Shown here piece by piece: positions 61,189-64,000 of a DNA stretch of 64,000 nucleotides. Every line of letters begins with the position of its first letter. Position 1 is the first letter of the stretch. Source of the stretch: Acinetobacter sp. ANC 4178 (GTDB taxonomy: Bacteria; Pseudomonadota; Gammaproteobacteria; Pseudomonadales; Moraxellaceae); assembly GCF_004331175.1 (NCBI RefSeq), contig NZ_SJOD01000006.1, positions 186,001-250,000 on the forward strand, in the 5' to 3' direction. Position numbers and translations under genes: made by a program. Under the pieces are notes generated by a model. The model was not told the origin of the DNA. It saw only the letters and a list, made by a program, of their open reading frames with translations, and did no database searches.

Positions 61189-61992
61189 TTATTGATTTTT
61201 AAATTGGGCTGGTCGCTTTTCCACAAAGGCTTTCATGCCTTCTTTTTGGTCTACAGTTGCAAAAATGGAATGGAAAGTACGGCGTTCAAAGCGTAATCCT
61301 TCACTTAAGCTCACTTCAAAAGCACGATTAATGCTTTCTTTAATCATCATGGTGGCAGTGAGGGATCGTTGCGCAATTTTTTCCGCAGCCTCTAAGGTAT
61401 AGGCCAATAATTCTTCTTTCGGTAGCACACGCGCCACTAAACCACTTTGCTCTGCCTCAACTGCACCCATTTGCCGTGCGGTTAAACACATCTCCATAGC
61501 TTTGGCTTTACCCAATGCCAAGGTTAAACGCTGTGTTCCGCCAATACCTGGAATTACACCCAGTGTCACCTCAGGCAAACCAAATTTGGCATTGTCCGCA
61601 CAATAGATAAAATCGCACATTAATGCCAACTCACAGCCGCCACCCAGTGCATAACCACTTACCGCAGCGATCAACGGTTTACGACGCTGCGCAATCCGAT
61701 CTGCCAAATGGAAAAAGTCATCAAAATAGATATTCGGGAAATTCAGCTCGGCCATTTCTTTAATATCAGCACCCGCGGCAAAGGCTTTTTCCGAACCTGC
61801 CAACACCATACAGCCGATTTCAGCATCGCGTTCAAACTGGTCTAAGGCTTGGTTAATTTCGGCAATCAGTTGACTGTTTAATGCATTCAACGCTTGAGGA
61901 CGATTCAAGGTAATGACCCCGACACCCTTGCGCTTTTCAACTAAAATGGTGTCCCACTGTAAGTCTTCAATGAAATTTTTTTCCCACTGCAT
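61189..61992 (-). CDS. Enoyl-CoA hydratase
   Basis: 267-residue crotonase. Hydrates 2-enoyl-CoA, here probably methacrylyl-CoA. Oxyanion motif KAFAAGADIKEMAELNF and the two catalytic Glu regions GYALGGGCELALMCDFIYC and FGLPEVTLGVIPGIGGTQRL are present. The start is ATG 61992, with AAGGA about seven bases upstream. The N-terminal ~15 residues (MQWEKNFIEDLQWDT) extend beyond the usual EchA start. It lies between the dehydrogenase and hydrolase genes. Confidence 0.9.
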   Translation of the reverse strand: MQWEKNFIEDLQWDTILVEKRKGVGVITLNRPQALNALNSQLIAEINQALDQFERDAEIGCMVLAGSEKAFAAGADIKEMAELNFPNIYFDDFFHLADRIAQRRKPLIAAVSGYALGGGCELALMCDFIYCADNAKFGLPEVTLGVIPGIGGTQRLTLALGKAKAMEMCLTARQMGAVEAEQSGLVARVLPKEELLAYTLEAAEKIAQRSLTATMMIKESINRAFEVSLSEGLRFERRTFHSIFATVDQKEGMKAFVEKRPAQFKNQ

Positions 61993-62085
61993 GTTGCGAT
62001 CCTTCTTCTATAGACCAATGCACATTTAACGTTAAAATCTCGTGATCGTTGGCAGGTGCAAGGGTCAGTTTTTTCGATATTGGGT

Positions 62086-63309
62086 TTATAAACTACGGGC
62101 AATCACCAAGCGTTGGATATCACTGGTGCCTTCGTAAATCTGACAAATTCTGGCATCACGATAAATCCGCTCAATTGGGAAATCTTTCAGATAGCCATAA
62201 CCGCCAAAGATTTGTAAGGCATTCGAACAGACCCGTTCGGTCATTTCAGAGGCAAATAATTTCGCCATCGACGCTTCGGTTAAACACGGCTGACCTGCTT
62301 CTTTTAAACGCGCCGCTTGATGCATCAACTGACGTGCCGCGGCAATTTCTGTTGCCATACTGGCCAGTCGGAACGACACCGCTTGCTGCTCAAAAATTGG
62401 CTTCCCAAAAGCTACACGCTCTTTAGCATAACGGGTGGCTTCCTCCAAAGCAGCACGCGCCAATCCAACAGCCTGCGCGGCAATGCCAATACGTCCGCCT
62501 TCCAAATTAGACAAGGCAATTTTTAAACCTTCGCCCTCTTTGCCCAACAACATACTTTTGTGCACACGCACATCGGTCAAAGCAATTTGACAAGTGTCAG
62601 AGGCATGTAAACCCAATTTTTCTTCGACCCGAATCACTTCATAACCCGGCGTATTACGCGGGACTAAAAAGGCACTCATGCCTTTTTTCCCTGCGCTCGG
62701 ATCGGTCACGGCAAACACGATAATCACGCCTGCGTTATGCCCTGAAGTAATAAATTGCTTGGCACCATTGATGATGTAATGGTCACCATCTTTCACGGCG
62801 CGGGTTTTAATGGCTGCGGCATCAGAACCTGTGTGTGGTTCGGTCAGTGCAAAAGCGCCAATCATTTCCCCTTTGGCTAAAGGCACGAGGAATTGCTGCT
62901 TTTGCTCCTCAGTACCAAATTTCAAAATCGGCACGCAACCCACTGAATTATGCACACTCATAATGGCCGATGTCGCACCATCCGCAGCAGCAATTTCTTC
63001 CAACGCCAGTACATAGGCCAAGTTACCTGTTGCCGAACCACCCCATTCTTCAGGCACCAACATGCCCATAAAACCCAATTGCCCCATTTGCTGCAAGGCT
63101 TGCGCAGGAAAAGTCCCGTGTCGATCCCACTCACTGGCATAGGGTTTAATTTGTTCTTGGGCAAAACTTTTTGCCATGTCCTGAATCAGGACTTGTTCTT
63201 CAAAAAACATACCTTGTCGATCCCACTCACTGGCCGTCGGTTTTATCTGTTCTTGGGCAAAACTTTTCGCCTTGTCCTGACTCAGGACGTGTTCCTCAGT
63301 GAATTGCAT
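62086..63309 (-). CDS. Acyl-CoA dehydrogenase with duplicated N-terminal 32 residues
   Basis: 407-residue FAD enzyme, probably isobutyryl- or short branched-chain acyl-CoA dehydrogenase. FAD/substrate motifs: GAFALTEPHTGSDAAAIKTRAV, FITSGHNAGVIIVFAVTD, and the C-terminal FGGYGYLKDFPIERIYRDARICQIYEGTSDIQRLVIAR with the catalytic Glu. The N-terminus repeats: EEHVLSQDKAKSFAQEQI.. (residues 5-36) and EEQVLIQDMAKSFAQEQI.. (37-68). Homologues of ~375 residues have one copy. The repeat is a 96-bp tandem duplication (63297-63202 and 63201-63106). It is in frame, so the enzyme may still fold. Confidence 0.88.
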   Translation of the reverse strand: MQFTEEHVLSQDKAKSFAQEQIKPTASEWDRQGMFFEEQVLIQDMAKSFAQEQIKPYASEWDRHGTFPAQALQQMGQLGFMGMLVPEEWGGSATGNLAYVLALEEIAAADGATSAIMSVHNSVGCVPILKFGTEEQKQQFLVPLAKGEMIGAFALTEPHTGSDAAAIKTRAVKDGDHYIINGAKQFITSGHNAGVIIVFAVTDPSAGKKGMSAFLVPRNTPGYEVIRVEEKLGLHASDTCQIALTDVRVHKSMLLGKEGEGLKIALSNLEGGRIGIAAQAVGLARAALEEATRYAKERVAFGKPIFEQQAVSFRLASMATEIAAARQLMHQAARLKEAGQPCLTEASMAKLFASEMTERVCSNALQIFGGYGYLKDFPIERIYRDARICQIYEGTSDIQRLVIARSL

Positions 63310-63336
63310 AAATCCTTTCCTTACAATCTCTTCAAT

Positions 63337-64000
63337 TTAAACAGTAGCCGCAGTTTGTTGTTTAGCAATTTCCTGATTGCGCAGTAAAAAGCGTTGAATC
63401 TTCCCACTTGGTGTTTTTGGAAGTTCAGTCACAAACTCAATCAAACGCGGATAAGCATGGGCAGATAAGCGTTTTTTCACAAATTGGCTCAGTTCATTTT
63501 CGAGTTCAGTACTGGCTGCACTTTCACCGGATAAAATCACAAAAGCTTTAATCACTTCGGTTCGCTCAGGGTCAGGCACACCAATCACGGCGGCTTCAAT
63601 CACTGCATCATGCTCTAGCAATGCACTTTCCACATCAAATGGACCCACACGATAACCCGACGTGGTAATCACATCATCACTGCGTCCGACAAAACTCATG
63701 CTGCCATCGGCATGTATTTCAGCGGTATCACCTGTTAAATAATAATGTCCAATAAATGGCGATTTACGACTTTCTTGATAACCGCCAAACCACATCATCG
63801 GAGATTGGCTAATATCCACCGCTAAAATTCCCGGGCTATCGGCACCCAGTTCATTGCCCTGTTCGTCTAGTGCTACAACACGATAGCCAGGACTGGCAAA
63901 ACCTGCCGAGCCTGCTCGAACCTCATGTTCCAATTCATGATGATTACACACCACCATCCCGACTTCGGTTTGGCCGTAATGGTCATAGATTGGTGCATCT
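63337..64000 (-). CDS. AMP-binding acyl-CoA synthetase, C-terminal part (runs off window)
   Basis: At least 221 residues. Starts in the window with YDHYGQTEVGMVVC (the A5 adenylation motif), then GILAVDI, YLTGDTAEIHADGSMSFVGRSDDVITTSGYRVGPFDVESALLEHDAVIEAAVIGVPDPERTEVIKAFVIL and the catalytic Lys near the end (ELPKTPSGKIQRFLLR). Activates a fatty acid to its CoA ester. It is the first visible gene of the minus-strand operon, 27 bp before the acyl-CoA dehydrogenase, and the N-terminal ~60 % lies outside. Confidence 0.9.
   Translation of the reverse strand, partial: DAPIYDHYGQTEVGMVVCNHHELEHEVRAGSAGFASPGYRVVALDEQGNELGADSPGILAVDISQSPMMWFGGYQESRKSPFIGHYYLTGDTAEIHADGSMSFVGRSDDVITTSGYRVGPFDVESALLEHDAVIEAAVIGVPDPERTEVIKAFVILSGESAASTELENELSQFVKKRLSAHAYPRLIEFVTELPKTPSGKIQRFLLRNQEIAKQQTAATV

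Overview
The window is chromosomal DNA of an Acinetobacter-type gammaproteobacterium (Moraxellaceae). Grounds: an AT-rich genome; a 295-residue acyl-CoA reductase that I recognise as Acr1 of Acinetobacter; scattered his genes (hisB-hisH, hisA, hisF separated by unrelated genes); a homoserine kinase of the aminoglycoside-kinase fold; and ompR/envZ, tex, ettA, kup and a valine-type acyl-CoA degradation cluster. All calls come from reading the sequence and its translations; no database search was run.

Layout. 1-4486 (minus): heavy-metal RND efflux operon (czcI-like, czcC, czcB, partial czcA). 4.6-18.8 kb: core genes (Sel1 protein, ettA, metY, acr1, dinB-like, tex, ompR-envZ split by a palindromic element, a CoA-transferase, a periplasmic protein, a methyltransferase). 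18.9-19.2 kb: two identical tRNA-Phe genes, each with its own promoter and terminator. 19.4-31.6 kb: his genes interspersed with DUF805, exonuclease, an XRE-cupin regulator with its divergent EamA transporter and two palindromic operators, an amine oxidoreductase with its permease, an orphan IS630-like HTH protein followed by seven 22-bp iteron-like repeats, and thrB. 31.8-38.5 kb: fatty-acid hydroxylase, AraC regulator, aqpZ, NucA-type nuclease, kup.

38.6-58.9 kb: an integrated island of about 20 kb next to tRNA-Ser(GGA). A P4-type integrase sits beside the tRNA. Paired 12-bp-period TGGGGGTA arm-type sites lie at both ends, and a diverged copy of the tRNA 3' end plus its flank marks the right side. 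The island has a cargo half and a mobile-core half. The core (50.5-58.5 kb) holds AlpA-like, a metal-binding-like protein, YqaJ nuclease, DUF932, an inovirus Gp2/HUH-like protein, a structured GC-rich locus, small secreted proteins and an RHH-like protein. No relaxase, type IV secretion or capsid genes are visible.

The cargo (40.3-50.5 kb) is the most interesting part. A plus-strand series encodes a dGTPase-like HD protein, a small primase-like (AEP) protein, a Gly-rich-tailed small protein, a PfkB-kinase/nucleoside deoxyribosyltransferase fusion, a QueC-like enzyme and a SagB-type nitroreductase. It converges, 2 bp apart, on a minus-strand Dam methylase/OGG-type glycosylase pair. A PD-(D/E)XK nuclease-like protein and an HNH nuclease/methyltransferase pair follow. 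QueC-like plus OGG-like genes are also the ancillary genes of type IV CBASS, but no CD-NTase is seen here. I read this as a candidate nucleotide- or deazapurine-based anti-phage system that may be undescribed.

58.99-64 kb: two small membrane proteins, then an acyl-CoA degradation operon (hydroxyisobutyryl-CoA hydrolase-like, enoyl-CoA hydratase, acyl-CoA dehydrogenase with an N-terminal 32-residue duplication, and a partial acyl-CoA synthetase).
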